This document shows, one piece after another, positions 42,001-50,237 of a DNA stretch of 64,000 nt (the stretch's first letter is position 1; each line of letters opens with the position of its first letter). The DNA comes from UBA695 sp042691655 (lineage in GTDB: Bacteria; Verrucomicrobiota; Verrucomicrobiia; Chthoniobacterales; Chthoniobacteraceae). The notes under the pieces are model-generated. The model ran no database searches. It was not told the origin of the DNA and was given only the letters and a program-made list of their open reading frames with translations. The stretch is taken from positions 1,240,001-1,304,000 of the forward strand of contig CP170506.1 in NCBI GenBank assembly GCA_042691655.1, read 5' to 3'. The position numbers and the translations under genes were made by a program.

Positions 42001-42259
42001 CGCGTTGATGGGGGCGCTCCCCCTGGCGTTCGGGTTCGGCGCGGATGGCAGTTCGCGCCAGCCGCTCGGGCTGGTCATCGTCGGCGGGCTGGTGGTCTCG
42101 CAGTTGGTGACGCTCTACGTCACTCCGGCGCTTTTCCTGATGTTCGAATGGTTCCAGGAGCGGGTGCTCGACCGGAACTCCTTCCTGCGCTCCCATCGCG
42201 CCACCCACGTCGACATCCAGCATGATGCGCCGGAGGAAACCGAGGTCACCGTGCCGTAA
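39089..42259 (+). CDS. RND efflux pump, MdtB/MdtC-like
   Basis: A 1056-residue inner-membrane proton-antiport pump. The N-terminus (PVMTMMCTLCIVVFGIIGFNQLP) and the first pore strand (NDLPAVDFPVISVTVNYPGASPATMASSVTTPLE) resemble MdtC-type pumps. The proton-relay Asp pair is in SIGFLVDDAIVFLEN (TM4). The second half ends FMYITVTLY-type segments, and the carboxyl end carries the usual basic tail. MdtB/C-type pumps export bile salts, novobiocin and similar compounds in E. coli, but the substrate here is not known. No TolC-like channel is adjacent. Confidence 0.93.
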   Translation: MASLSAPFIKRPVMTMMCTLCIVVFGIIGFNQLPVNDLPAVDFPVISVTVNYPGASPATMASSVTTPLERQFMQIPGLDLVTSQSSQGSSSITLQFKLSKSVDAAATDVAAAINQANSSLPQDLPSPPVFTKFNPNDQPVIYLVLTTASLTQGQLYDYASSQIAQRISILPGVAKVDIYGSKAAVRVKVSPTKLASLGLTVNDLSDAIKAGTSYQGAGQFDGSSRTFLLQPQGQLENAEAYRGLIIGHKEGASIYLRDVADVSDSVQDERMTRHFWMRQGSAAATSVVLAVSRQSGANAVATAQGVKDLLPFFRHELPGSIQLEPMLDRSITIVNSVEDVKETLLIAFALVVIVIFIFLGRATDTLIPIVALPMSMLITFLAMFLLGYSIDNLSLLALTLSIGFLVDDAIVFLENAVRRMEAGETAMEAAFHGASEISFTILSMTLSLAAVFLPMVFMPGLIGRTFQEFAITIIIAIVASGVVSLTLTPLMCSRMLAKHENATKTWLETFVTRKLDRVIKAYGNSLHFFLHHKWISAVAWVICMAGTVMLFKAVPQSFLPVGDSGTIRGVYMVQEGTSPDRMREIQYKVDQILRDNPFVDLSYTISGLTGRLPSNQARILANLVPAKKRPSIDVVMAQIAKEIEKIPGVMPFMQAIPVLQVSTGAAGNSQGKFSYAISGIDAKEVNDSARKLMEKLRPYPGFLFVNSDLKTATPNLQIDLLREQAASYGVSAQGILSALRNAYAQNYVYLIKKETDQYQVIMEVSDAGRTQPQNLERLYVKPDKGGDLVPIKAVARWKEVLGPQSVNHINQFPSVTISFNLVPGAAIGDAAAFIEKTAAETLPPSLRGSQQGEALVFKETIKSLSILMIFAVFVMYIILGILYESYVHPLTVLSSLPVAMVGGLATLLLFGKEASLYADVGLFLLVGIVKKNGIMMIDFALQRMADGLDRVAAVHEACVERFRPIMMTTFAALMGALPLAFGFGADGSSRQPLGLVIVGGLVVSQLVTLYVTPALFLMFEWFQERVLDRNSFLRSHRATHVDIQHDAPEETEVTVP

Positions 42260-42269
42260 GCTTCCTTTT

Positions 42270-43835
42270 ATGCAGCCCCCCGAAGCATCCTTCCGCATCC
42301 GGTCGATTTATCGCCTGCTCTGGCTCGCGTTCTGGCTGACGCTCATCGGCTTTGTGCGCTGCTGGAACGCGGGTGATGTGTTCATACAGAAGCAGATTTT
42401 CTTTGTCGATCCGGATTGCTACTCGCGCATGACGCGGGTGGCCCGGGTGTACGAACATCCCGGCCAGCCGGTGCACACGCACGAGTTTGAGAACTGGCCG
42501 GAGGGGACTCGCCCCCATACCACGGCCCCGTTTGATTACCTGACCGCCGGGCTGGCGCTCGTTTTCCGCCCGTTCAGCCCGGACGCCGCGGTGGCGCTCG
42601 ACCGTGCGGGCGCGTGGGTTTCGCCCCTGTTGGGGGTGCTCGCGGGCCTCGCGCTTTGGCTGCGGGGAGGGCGGGGGAGGTATGCCGCGCTCGGGCTTTT
42701 TGCCGTCAGCCCCATCCTGGTTCACGGAACGGCGCTGGGGCGGCCGGATCACCAGTCGCTCATTATGTTCTGCACCGTGGCCGCGCTGGCGGTGGAGGGA
42801 AAGACGCCCCTCACGCGCACCCGGGCGGTGATTGGTGGGCTGGCCTGGGGGCTCGGTTTGTGGGTTTCGCTCTACGAACCGCTGGCTTTGCTGGTGCTGA
42901 CGTGCGCGATAGGCGCGGCGGCTTACCGTCGGGCGTTTTTTAACCGCGAACGGCTCGTTTGGGCGGGGTGCATCGGGCTCATTTTCCTGCTCGGGCTGGC
43001 CGTGGACGGGTGGCCGATTGCGCGGCCCGACCCAGCCGTTCTGGCTTACTTTGAGAACTGGAGCCACACGGTGGGCGAACTGGGGCGCGCCACGGTGGGA
43101 AGCTTGGCTTCGTGGGGCGGTTGGCTGCTGTTTGCCGCTCCGCTGCTGCTCGCGTGGCGGCTTTTCCGCGAGCGCGACGCCGAGGCGGGGTTCTGGCTGG
43201 GGATGCTGCTCGCCCTGGGCGCGCTGACCTTGTGGCAGGCCCGCTGGGGGTATTTTCTGGCCGTGGGCTTCGCTCTGGCGCTCCCGGCCGTTTTGGAGGT
43301 GTTCCAAAAACGCTGGCTGGCGTGGCTTGTTCTGGTTGTTTCCCTCTGGCCGGTGGCGCGGGAGTGGGACCGGATGCTTGACACGCGCCAGAGCTCCCTT
43401 TCCCAGGAACGCCGATACGAAGCGGTGCAACTGCGCGACGTGGCCACCCGGCTGCGGGCCGAGCGCCGAGTGCCGATCCTGGCTCCCTGGTGGCAATCCC
43501 CCGCGCTGGCCTATTGGTCCGGCCAGCCGTGCGTGGCGGGCAGTTCGCACGAGAGCCTGCCGGGGATCGTCGATAGCGCCCGGTTTTTCGAAAGCCCCGG
43601 GCTGACCCCCGCCGCCCTCGAGATCCTGGATCGCCGTAAGGTCGATTGCGTGGTCGCTTACGATGGGGTGCGCGTGGACCGGGTGTGCAGCGCCATCCTG
43701 GGCGAGCCCATTCCCGAGGAATCCCTCGCGCGGTTGCTCTACGAACGTCCCCATTCAGTGCCCGCCGGGCTGGAGCCGGTCTACGCCAACAACGTTTTCC
43801 GCGTCTTTATCCGCCGCCCCGCCGGGACGCCGTGA
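42270..43835 (+). CDS. STT3/AglB-like GT-C membrane glycosyltransferase (oligosaccharyltransferase-like)
   Basis: A 521-residue protein with about ten transmembrane segments and a C-terminal soluble domain of about 150 residues. It shows features of the STT3/AglB/PglB family: an acidic pair in the first external loop (VDPDCYSRM, residues 47-49), a GRPDHQ segment (157-162) that aligns with the AglB DHH-type motif, and a tryptophan pair near residue 405 (APWWQSPALAYWSG), where STT3 proteins have WWDYG. The last differs from the canonical motif, so transfer to protein is not certain. It starts 10 nt after the pump gene ends. An ATG at 42222 is in frame, but it would overlap the pump gene. Confidence 0.6.
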   Translation: MQPPEASFRIRSIYRLLWLAFWLTLIGFVRCWNAGDVFIQKQIFFVDPDCYSRMTRVARVYEHPGQPVHTHEFENWPEGTRPHTTAPFDYLTAGLALVFRPFSPDAAVALDRAGAWVSPLLGVLAGLALWLRGGRGRYAALGLFAVSPILVHGTALGRPDHQSLIMFCTVAALAVEGKTPLTRTRAVIGGLAWGLGLWVSLYEPLALLVLTCAIGAAAYRRAFFNRERLVWAGCIGLIFLLGLAVDGWPIARPDPAVLAYFENWSHTVGELGRATVGSLASWGGWLLFAAPLLLAWRLFRERDAEAGFWLGMLLALGALTLWQARWGYFLAVGFALALPAVLEVFQKRWLAWLVLVVSLWPVAREWDRMLDTRQSSLSQERRYEAVQLRDVATRLRAERRVPILAPWWQSPALAYWSGQPCVAGSSHESLPGIVDSARFFESPGLTPAALEILDRRKVDCVVAYDGVRVDRVCSAILGEPIPEESLARLLYERPHSVPAGLEPVYANNVFRVFIRRPAGTP

Positions 43836-43887
43836 GGCCACTTTCCAGGACGGTCCCGAAAGCTTTCTTGAAAGAGGAGAGCAAAAC

Positions 43888-44334
43888 ATGATCACCGCCA
43901 AAGACTTAACGCAAGCGCCCCCTCGCAGCCCACGTGTACGGGTTCGCGATTACTCCATCCTGGCCCGCGCCGCCGACAAGGCCCGCGCCGAACTGGCCGG
44001 GAAGGCCGGGGAATACCACTTCGATTGCCCGCTCGACCGGACGCTCTTTACCTTCAAAGGCGTTACCGGAGACGAGTTCCTGGCGCACGTCAAACGTGGC
44101 TACAGCGACGAGGACCTGGGCATCTGGCTCGACGAAAACGGGCTCGACAAGACCCCGGAGGAGATCCTCGCCTGGAGCAACTCCATGGAGGCCTACTGCC
44201 TCTACAACAACCTCGAAAAGCGCGAATCCTTCGTCATCGAATGCACGCGCCTGGGCCTCAACCCGGCCCACACCACCCTCTTTGACTGGCTCGAAGCCGA
44301 CGACCGCGTCAGCTTCCCCGCCGCGGTGGTGTGA
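43888..44334 (+). CDS. DUF5069 family protein
   Basis: A 148-residue soluble protein. Its sequence (DLTQAPPRSPRVRVRDYSILARAADKARAEL; EFLAHVKRGYSDEDLGIWL; EEILAWSNSMEAYC) fits the uncharacterised DUF5069 family, common in Verrucomicrobiota. No catalytic motif is known. The ATG has a good Shine-Dalgarno (GAGGAGA) 8 nt upstream. It stands between the GT-C protein and ychF, all on the plus strand. Confidence 0.8.
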   Translation: MITAKDLTQAPPRSPRVRVRDYSILARAADKARAELAGKAGEYHFDCPLDRTLFTFKGVTGDEFLAHVKRGYSDEDLGIWLDENGLDKTPEEILAWSNSMEAYCLYNNLEKRESFVIECTRLGLNPAHTTLFDWLEADDRVSFPAAVV

Positions 44335-44408
44335 GGTTTTTTTAGCCGCGAAATTTCCCGCCATTTCCGCTTTGCGCCGGGGCATTTCGACGCTAGCCTG
44401 CCCGCTCT

Positions 44409-45551
44409 ATGTTAAGCGCAGGCATCGTCGGGCTCCCCAATGTGGGCAAATCCACCCTCTTTAACGCCGTTACGCGGACGCGCAAGGCGCAGGCGGCTAA
44501 TTACCCCTTTTGCACCATCGACCCCAACCAGGGCGTCGTGGTCGTGCCCGATCCCCGGCTCCAGGTGCTTTCCAATATTTCGCATTCGCAGAAACTCATC
44601 CCGGCGGTCATCGAAATGGTCGACATCGCGGGCCTGGTGCGCGGCGCCAGCCAGGGAGAGGGCCTTGGTAACCAGTTTTTGAGCCACATCCGCGAGGTCA
44701 ACGCCATCGTGCAGGTCGTCCGGTGCTTTGAGAACGACGATATCCACCACGTGGCAGGCAGCGTCGACCCCGTGCGCGATATCGAGGTCATCAACACCGA
44801 GTTGATCCTCGCCGACCTGGCCAGCATCCAAAAACGCGGCGACCGCAACCAAAAAGCCGCCCGCTCCGGCGACAAAACGGCCAAGGCGGAGCTCGCGCTC
44901 ATCGAAAAGCTCATCCCGCACCTCGACTCCGGGAAACCGGCCATCACGCTGGAGCTCAGCGACGACGAGAAGCGCCTCGCCCGGGACTTCATGCTGCTCA
45001 CGATGAAGCCGACCCTCTTTGCCTGCAACGTGGCCGAGGCCGACCTGGCGCAGATCGCCACGGAGCTTAAAGCCCCGGCGAGCGGCGAGCTTCACCCCTC
45101 CACCCGCTTCGTCAAAGCCGTGCAGGAATACGTTCGCGCCCACCTAGCCACCGAGGCCGTGGTCATCAGCGCGCAGATCGAGAGCGAACTTATCGACCTA
45201 CCGGAGGAGGAGGCCCGGGAATACCTCAAGGACCTGGGAGTTGAGGAAAGCGGCGTTGGCTCTCTCATTCGTGCGGTTTACCACCTGCTGGGATTACGTA
45301 CCTACCTGACCACCGGCGAGAAAGAAACCCGCGCCTGGACGATCAATGAAGGCGACAAAGCACCGCAAGCCGCCGGGGTGATCCACTCAGATTTTGAGCG
45401 CGGCTTCATCGCCGCCGAGACGGTCCATTTCGACGACCTGGTCGCGCTGGGATCCTTTGCTAAAGCCCGTGAAGCGGGCAAGCTGCGCATTGAAGGGAAG
45501 GAATACGTCGTCAAGGACGGCGACGTGCTCGAGTTCCGCTTCAATGTGTAA
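44409..45551 (+). CDS. ychF: Redox-regulated ATPase/GTPase YchF (Obg family)
   Basis: A 380-residue cytoplasmic P-loop protein that binds ATP and is linked to ribosome and stress functions. It shows GLPNVGKSTLFNA (G1), PFCTIDPNQGVVVVPD (G2 region), EMVDIAGLVRGASQGEGLGNQFL (G3) and NVAEADL (G4-like); the NVxE form instead of NKxD is typical of YchF, which prefers ATP. The C-terminal TGS domain is EKETRAWTINEGDKAPQAAGVIHSDFERGFIAAE. The length matches the E. coli protein (about 363) with a small insert. Confidence 0.95.
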   Translation: MLSAGIVGLPNVGKSTLFNAVTRTRKAQAANYPFCTIDPNQGVVVVPDPRLQVLSNISHSQKLIPAVIEMVDIAGLVRGASQGEGLGNQFLSHIREVNAIVQVVRCFENDDIHHVAGSVDPVRDIEVINTELILADLASIQKRGDRNQKAARSGDKTAKAELALIEKLIPHLDSGKPAITLELSDDEKRLARDFMLLTMKPTLFACNVAEADLAQIATELKAPASGELHPSTRFVKAVQEYVRAHLATEAVVISAQIESELIDLPEEEAREYLKDLGVEESGVGSLIRAVYHLLGLRTYLTTGEKETRAWTINEGDKAPQAAGVIHSDFERGFIAAETVHFDDLVALGSFAKAREAGKLRIEGKEYVVKDGDVLEFRFNV

Positions 45552-45788
45552 AAATACGGTCCTGTAATCGTTCGGATGATACGCAGCCGGTTCCGGTAGG
45601 ATTATGCGTGCTTATGCGTGCGTGGAAAAAGGTATATCGTGGGTGAGAATGACTTGCATTATTTCTGCGAATTGCCTAAAAACCGCTCCGAAGAAACCAT
45701 TAGGATCAGAAAAAACACACGGCGAGCTACGGAGAACCACCTCAAAGGCTAAGCTATCGGGAATTAGAAAAACAAACCGGGGGAAAAT
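45552..45788. promoter_or_regulatory. Non-coding leader of the first PEP-CTERM gene, containing a motif shared with the second
   Basis: No convincing gene is present in these 237 bp. The stretch 45650-45678 (from TGACTTGCATT to TTGCCTA) matches 21 of 29 positions of 46665-46693, which lies upstream of the paralogous gene. Both copies have TTGC and TGCG spaced about one helical turn apart. Short direct repeats of TATGCGTG are also present near 45603-45625. A regulatory site is likely but unproven. Confidence 0.5.
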
Positions 45789-46451
45789 ATGAAACTGTTT
45801 ACAAAAAGCGTAGTCGCCGCTGCTTTAGGGTTGGTAACGGTATTTCTGGGCGTAAACCAAGCCAATGCGGCCACATCTTCGTACAGCGTATCGGGTACGT
45901 ATTCGGCAAGTACGCCGTTTTCGAGCACAATCACGCTCGATGGGTTCGATACTTCGTTGGGTACCTTGGTCTCTGTAACGGTGACGCTCTCGTCGGGAAT
46001 TTCCACAGACATTAGTGTGACGAGCGTTACCACGGCGTCAAATGTCAATGCTACCACAAAGGTGACGTTTTCGCTTTCTGGTAACGGAGTAACGCTTTCC
46101 AATGTGGTTGAATCTGGTGATTATGTTGTATCCTCGGTTGCGGCTGGCGATACGGTTACTTCTGGTGCTTTGACTGCATCGAGCAGTACCTCGACGGTCG
46201 TAACCGACGGAATTGCATTGACCTATTACGAGGCGGATACAGTGACTTTCAACTTGGGTGCTACTGCAAGGACTACTATTTCATTTGATAATGGTAATGC
46301 CTCGGCTTCTCAGGTGACTGAGGGAACTGATGTGGTTACCGTGACCTATACCTACACTGCCGTTCCCGAGCCGTCCACCTGGGCCATGATCTTCGGTGGC
46401 GTGGGTGCGCTCGTTCTGGTTCAGCGGATGCGCCGCCACAAAGAGGCGTAA
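45789..46451 (+). CDS. PEP-CTERM sorted, choice-of-anchor-E-like secreted protein
   Basis: A 220-residue exported protein with a signal peptide (AAALGLVTVFLGVNQANAA), a Ser/Thr-rich beta-sandwich (LDGFDTSLGTLVSVTVTLSSG at about residue 50), and a C-terminal PEP-CTERM tail: VPEPSTWAMIFGGVGALVLVQRMRRHKEA. It would be cut and anchored by an exosortase; none is in the window. It is a paralogue of the gene at 46766. The local GC is lower than in neighbours. A strong terminator follows (46477-46507). Confidence 0.85.
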   Translation: MKLFTKSVVAAALGLVTVFLGVNQANAATSSYSVSGTYSASTPFSSTITLDGFDTSLGTLVSVTVTLSSGISTDISVTSVTTASNVNATTKVTFSLSGNGVTLSNVVESGDYVVSSVAAGDTVTSGALTASSSTSTVVTDGIALTYYEADTVTFNLGATARTTISFDNGNASASQVTEGTDVVTVTYTYTAVPEPSTWAMIFGGVGALVLVQRMRRHKEA

Positions 46452-46476
46452 GATTAGTCCTGTTTTTCTGATTTGA

Positions 46477-46507
46477 GGGGTTCCGCTTCGGCGGAACCCC
46501 TTTTTTT
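46477..46507 (+). terminator. Intrinsic terminator of the first PEP-CTERM gene
   Basis: GGGGTTCCGC and GCGGAACCCC form a 10-bp stem with a TTCG loop, followed by seven T. It is a textbook Rho-independent terminator. Confidence 0.92.
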
Positions 46508-46765
46508 GTCGTTTTTTTGGCGGGGGCGTGTGGTGACTACGGCCTACGGATATCGATATGATGGAGCTTTGCTCCACTGCGTAATGGTGTAATCTCCACA
46601 TCCAGGATAGTGCTTATAATTACGTATTTATATATACTTAAAAATACGATGTTTCCTGTGAATATGGCTTGCAAAGATTTTGCGGATTCCCTACAAGCTC
46701 GAACGGAAATTTAGTTATTCCAGGGTTGGCCTGGAAGGAATAAACAAACGAAATAGGAGGATGAA
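46508..46765. promoter_or_regulatory. Non-coding leader of the second PEP-CTERM gene
   Basis: This 258-bp gap has no gene. It contains the shared motif at 46665-46693 (TGGCTTGCAAAG...), an AT-rich inverted repeat CGTATTT...AAATACG (46623-46648), and a strong Shine-Dalgarno (TAGGAGG at 46754-46760) five nucleotides before the ATG at 46766. Confidence 0.5.
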
Positions 46766-47434
46766 ATGGAATTCAAAAAAATAGCGGTAGCCACCGTTTT
46801 CGGTCTGGCACTGTTTGTTCTTGGGGAAACCCAGGCAACAGCAGCATCATATACGGTGACTGGCACTTATGGGGAAACTCTAACAAACTATTCGGGCACC
46901 ATCACGGTGGATGGTTTCGATACCTCGCTAGGGACTCTGGAATCCGTAACGGTTAGCCTTCAAGGGAATCTTTCCACGGTATTGACGGTCACGGCGGGGG
47001 CTTCCGGTGCGACGGATGTTAATAGCTATACCTCAGTGACTTTTACTCTCAGCGATGCTGGGGGCTACGTATCTTTGGGCCGGGATGTGAGCTCCGATCA
47101 CTATACTATCTCCTCGATGACGCCCAATGAGGTGGTAACTTCCGGTACGTTGACCGGAACGGATACAAGAACCACAGCGGCCCTCACCAGTGCTGGAGTT
47201 CTTCAAGAGTTTACGGCGAGTACCGTGACGTTTGCCACGACGGGGACTGCCGCGACCTGGAATAGCTATACGGGGGGTAATGTTACGACAGCCCAAGTGA
47301 CCTATGGGGATGAAGTGGTTACGGTGACCTATAACTACACTGTCGTTCCCGAGCCGGCGACGTGGGCGATGCTTTTCGGTGGCTTTGGCGCGCTGGTTTT
47401 GGTTCAGCGGATGCGCCGCCTCAAAGTGGCATAA
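46766..47434 (+). CDS. PEP-CTERM sorted, choice-of-anchor-E-like secreted protein (paralogue)
   Basis: A 222-residue paralogue of the previous gene. It has a signal peptide (VATVFGLALFVLGETQATA), the same DGFDTSLGTLESVTVSL segment, and the tail VPEPATWAMLFGGFGALVLVQRMRRLKVA. The two proteins share overall plan and C-terminus but differ in the body, so the duplication is not recent. A terminator follows at 47460. Confidence 0.85.
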   Translation: MEFKKIAVATVFGLALFVLGETQATAASYTVTGTYGETLTNYSGTITVDGFDTSLGTLESVTVSLQGNLSTVLTVTAGASGATDVNSYTSVTFTLSDAGGYVSLGRDVSSDHYTISSMTPNEVVTSGTLTGTDTRTTAALTSAGVLQEFTASTVTFATTGTAATWNSYTGGNVTTAQVTYGDEVVTVTYNYTVVPEPATWAMLFGGFGALVLVQRMRRLKVA

Positions 47435-47459
47435 AGCTTATCCCTCTTTCTTGATTTTA

Positions 47460-47488
47460 AAGGGTTCCGTTCGCGGAACCCTTTTTTT
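47460..47488 (+). terminator. Intrinsic terminator of the second PEP-CTERM gene
   Basis: AAGGGTTCCG and CGGAACCCTT form a 10-bp stem with a TTCG loop, followed by a T-run. It closely resembles the terminator of the paralogue at 46477-46507, so the duplication probably included it. Confidence 0.9.
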
Positions 47489-47609
47489 GTGGTCTCCGGA
47501 AGAAATAGGGCGCTCTCCCCTCGTGAGGCAAAGAATGCCCGGTACCCCGCTTCTTCCTACGCGGAAATGAGGTGGTGTAACGCGGGAGCATTGTGGTAGG
47601 TTACGCTGT

Positions 47610-50237
47610 GTGACGTCCTCTAGCTTACGCATAAAGGTCGTTCTGTTGATGTTGCTGGCTTTCCTGCCAGTAGTGGTCTTGGAAATCAATACGACGGCTG
47701 ATCAGGAACGCAGGGCTGCGGATAATGTCCGTGCAGAGTCGGCCCGGCTTTCTCGGCTTTTTGCGAACAATCAGGTCGCGCTTATTGACTATTCCCGGCA
47801 GATCCTGACCATGATTTCAAAGCTGGACCGGGTGCAGAACTGGGACCTGGAGAGCTCTCAGCGGCTTTTCGATCAGTTACGGAGCGAGAACCCGCTTTTT
47901 TCCGTGGTTGGCCTGGCCGATCTCAAGGGCAATGTTTTCTGTTCCTCGCCGGAGGGGAAAGACTCCTCCGCTGTGAACGACCGGTTTTATTTCCAGCGGG
48001 CGCTTCAGAATAAGGGCTTTGTGGTGGGGGATTTTACCGTCAGCCGCGCGGCGGGCAAGCCGACGCTGCACATGGCCACGCCGGTATGGAATGCCCAGGG
48101 GCATGCGATGGGGGTCGTGTTTATCGGGCTTGATTTGATGGCGGTGAGCGAGTCGCTGGGGAATGTCGCCTTATCGCCGGGCGGCACCGTGGCCATTCTC
48201 GACCCCAACAATATTTTCCTGGTCCGTTATCCCGAGCCGGGAAAGTGGATTGGCCGAAAAGGCAACCACGGCGTGGTTCAGCTGACCGTTCCCGAAGGGG
48301 CTACCGAAGGGGCTACCGAAGGGACTCACGTGGCCAAGGGGGCCGACGGGGTGGAGCGGATTTACGCGGGGACGCGGATCGATGAACCGGGCGTGGGGCA
48401 TCTCTACGTCATGGTGGGGATTTCCAAGAAGGAGGCCTACACGCCGTTTCGCCAGCAGATGCGGGAGCAGATCGGCTTCATGATCGTGATCGCCTCGCTG
48501 GCCATGGCCGCGGCCTGGGCCTTTGCCAGCAGCTCCATCTGGCACCCGGCGCGGCATCTGGTGGAGGTGGCCCGGGCATTGAGCTCGGGGCGTCTCGATG
48601 TTCGCAGCAAGCTGCGGGGCGGGGAGTTTGGAGAGATCGGGATGGCCTTTAACCAGATGGCCGAGGCCTTGAGCAAACGCATTACGGAGCTGAAGGATAC
48701 CCAGGGGGAACTGCGCCAGGCGCACGATGAGCTGGAGCTGCGCGTTCAGGAGCGCACCGACGAGCTGCGCCGTGCCCGGGAGCGGCTGGTGGACGCCATC
48801 GAGAACCTCGACGCCGGGTTCTGCATGTTCGGCCCGGACGAGAGGCTGGTTATTTGCAACCAGACCTTCCGCAACACCTATGCGATCTGCGCGGATGTCA
48901 TCCAGCCCGGGATCAAATTCGAAGACATCCTCGGCGAATTCGTCAAGCGCGGGGGGCGCGTGGAGAGCGAGGACGACATGCAGGAGTGGGCCCGCAACCG
49001 CCTGGAGCTTTTCCGGCTGGCCGACAGCCGCCCCTTTGACGAGAAAATCAATGGCCGCTGGTTGCGCATCAGCGATCACCGGACCCGCGAAGGGGGCACC
49101 GTGACGCTGCGCACCGACATCACCAATTTGAAGGAGATCCAGGAGACCCTCATCCTGCGGGATCGGGCCATTGCGGCGGCGGTGAGCGGGATTCTGGTGA
49201 CCGACCCCAACCAGCCCGACAACCCCATCGTGGACGTCAACCCGGCCTTCGAACGCATCACTGGCTACAGCAAGGCGGAAGCCCTGGGGCGCAACTGCCG
49301 TTTCCTCCAGGGGCCCGATTCCGACCGCGGCGTTCTCAATGAAATCCGCGAGGCCATCGTGGCGAACCGGGAATGCCAGGGAGTGATCCGCAACTACCGC
49401 AAGGACGGCACGCCGTTCTGGAATGAAATCAAGATCACTCCGGTGCGCGACGACATGGGGCGAGTGATCCACTTTGTGGGGGTGGCTACCGACGTTACCG
49501 AGCGCGTGGAGGCGCAAAAAGCCCTGGAGCGCGTCCTCGACGATCTGCACCGCTCCAACCAGGAGCTGGAGCAATTTGCCTACATGGTGTCGCACGATTT
49601 GCAGGAGCCGTTGCGGATGGTGGCCAGCTACACCCAGCTCCTGGAGCGCCGCTACAAGGACAAGCTGGACGCCGACGCGCACGATTTCATCGGCTTCGCC
49701 GTGGACGGAGCGAAGCGGATGCAGGGCTTCATCCGCGACCTGCTGCAATACTCGCGCGTGGGGACCCACGGACGCCCCTTTGAGTGGGTGAAGGTGGGCG
49801 GTGTGCTGGCCGGTGCTGTTGAGAATCTCCGGTTTGCCATCGAGGAAAAAAAGGCGGAGGTGATCCTGGGCGAAATGCCCGAGCTGGAGGCCGACCCGGT
49901 GCAGCTGGGCCAGCTTTTCCAGAACTTGATCGGCAACGCCCTGAAATTCCGCGGCGAGGAGCCGATCCGCATTACCGTCGAGGCCCGGCGCCTGGAGGGC
50001 GGCTTCTGGGAGTTCGCCGTGCGGGATAACGGCATCGGCATCGACCCGAAGGACGCGCAGCGGATTTTCATCGTCTTCCAGCGCCTCCACACGCGCCAGG
50101 AATACGAGGGGACGGGCATCGGGCTGTCCATTTGCAAGCGCATCGTGGAGCGCCACGGGGGGCGCATCTGGGTGGAATCGGAAGTGGGCAAGGGGGCGGC
50201 TTTCTTCTTCACGATCCCGGAGCGGCATGAGGGATAG
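47610..50237 (+). CDS. Membrane sensor histidine kinase with dCACHE, HAMP, PAS and LOV domains
   Basis: An 875-residue kinase. A first membrane segment (about 8-27) and a second (about 287-308) flank a dCACHE-like periplasmic domain. A HAMP domain follows (about 310-365) with a coiled coil, then a PAS domain (about 400-505). A LOV domain (about 525-645) carries GRNCRFLQG with the photoactive Cys at residue 563, and NYRKDGTPFWNE for flavin binding. The kinase has VSHDLQEPLR (His662), an N-box (QNLIGNALKF), and DNGIGI and GTGIGLSIC boxes. The conserved LOV glutamine before the DVTE end is Ala626 here (GVATDVTE). A run of 12-bp repeats (EGATEGATEG) sits at 48295-48325. The start is GTG. Confidence 0.85.
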   Translation: MTSSSLRIKVVLLMLLAFLPVVVLEINTTADQERRAADNVRAESARLSRLFANNQVALIDYSRQILTMISKLDRVQNWDLESSQRLFDQLRSENPLFSVVGLADLKGNVFCSSPEGKDSSAVNDRFYFQRALQNKGFVVGDFTVSRAAGKPTLHMATPVWNAQGHAMGVVFIGLDLMAVSESLGNVALSPGGTVAILDPNNIFLVRYPEPGKWIGRKGNHGVVQLTVPEGATEGATEGTHVAKGADGVERIYAGTRIDEPGVGHLYVMVGISKKEAYTPFRQQMREQIGFMIVIASLAMAAAWAFASSSIWHPARHLVEVARALSSGRLDVRSKLRGGEFGEIGMAFNQMAEALSKRITELKDTQGELRQAHDELELRVQERTDELRRARERLVDAIENLDAGFCMFGPDERLVICNQTFRNTYAICADVIQPGIKFEDILGEFVKRGGRVESEDDMQEWARNRLELFRLADSRPFDEKINGRWLRISDHRTREGGTVTLRTDITNLKEIQETLILRDRAIAAAVSGILVTDPNQPDNPIVDVNPAFERITGYSKAEALGRNCRFLQGPDSDRGVLNEIREAIVANRECQGVIRNYRKDGTPFWNEIKITPVRDDMGRVIHFVGVATDVTERVEAQKALERVLDDLHRSNQELEQFAYMVSHDLQEPLRMVASYTQLLERRYKDKLDADAHDFIGFAVDGAKRMQGFIRDLLQYSRVGTHGRPFEWVKVGGVLAGAVENLRFAIEEKKAEVILGEMPELEADPVQLGQLFQNLIGNALKFRGEEPIRITVEARRLEGGFWEFAVRDNGIGIDPKDAQRIFIVFQRLHTRQEYEGTGIGLSICKRIVERHGGRIWVESEVGKGAAFFFTIPERHEG

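Noticed and set aside
45650..45678. A sigma-54 promoter upstream of the PEP-CTERM genes
   Set aside because: The GG and GC boxes do not have the required spacing; the motif is kept as an unassigned shared site.
45604..45792. 62-codon frame ahead of the first PEP-CTERM gene
   Set aside because: It overlaps the start of the real gene and includes the putative regulatory motif; composition is not protein-like.
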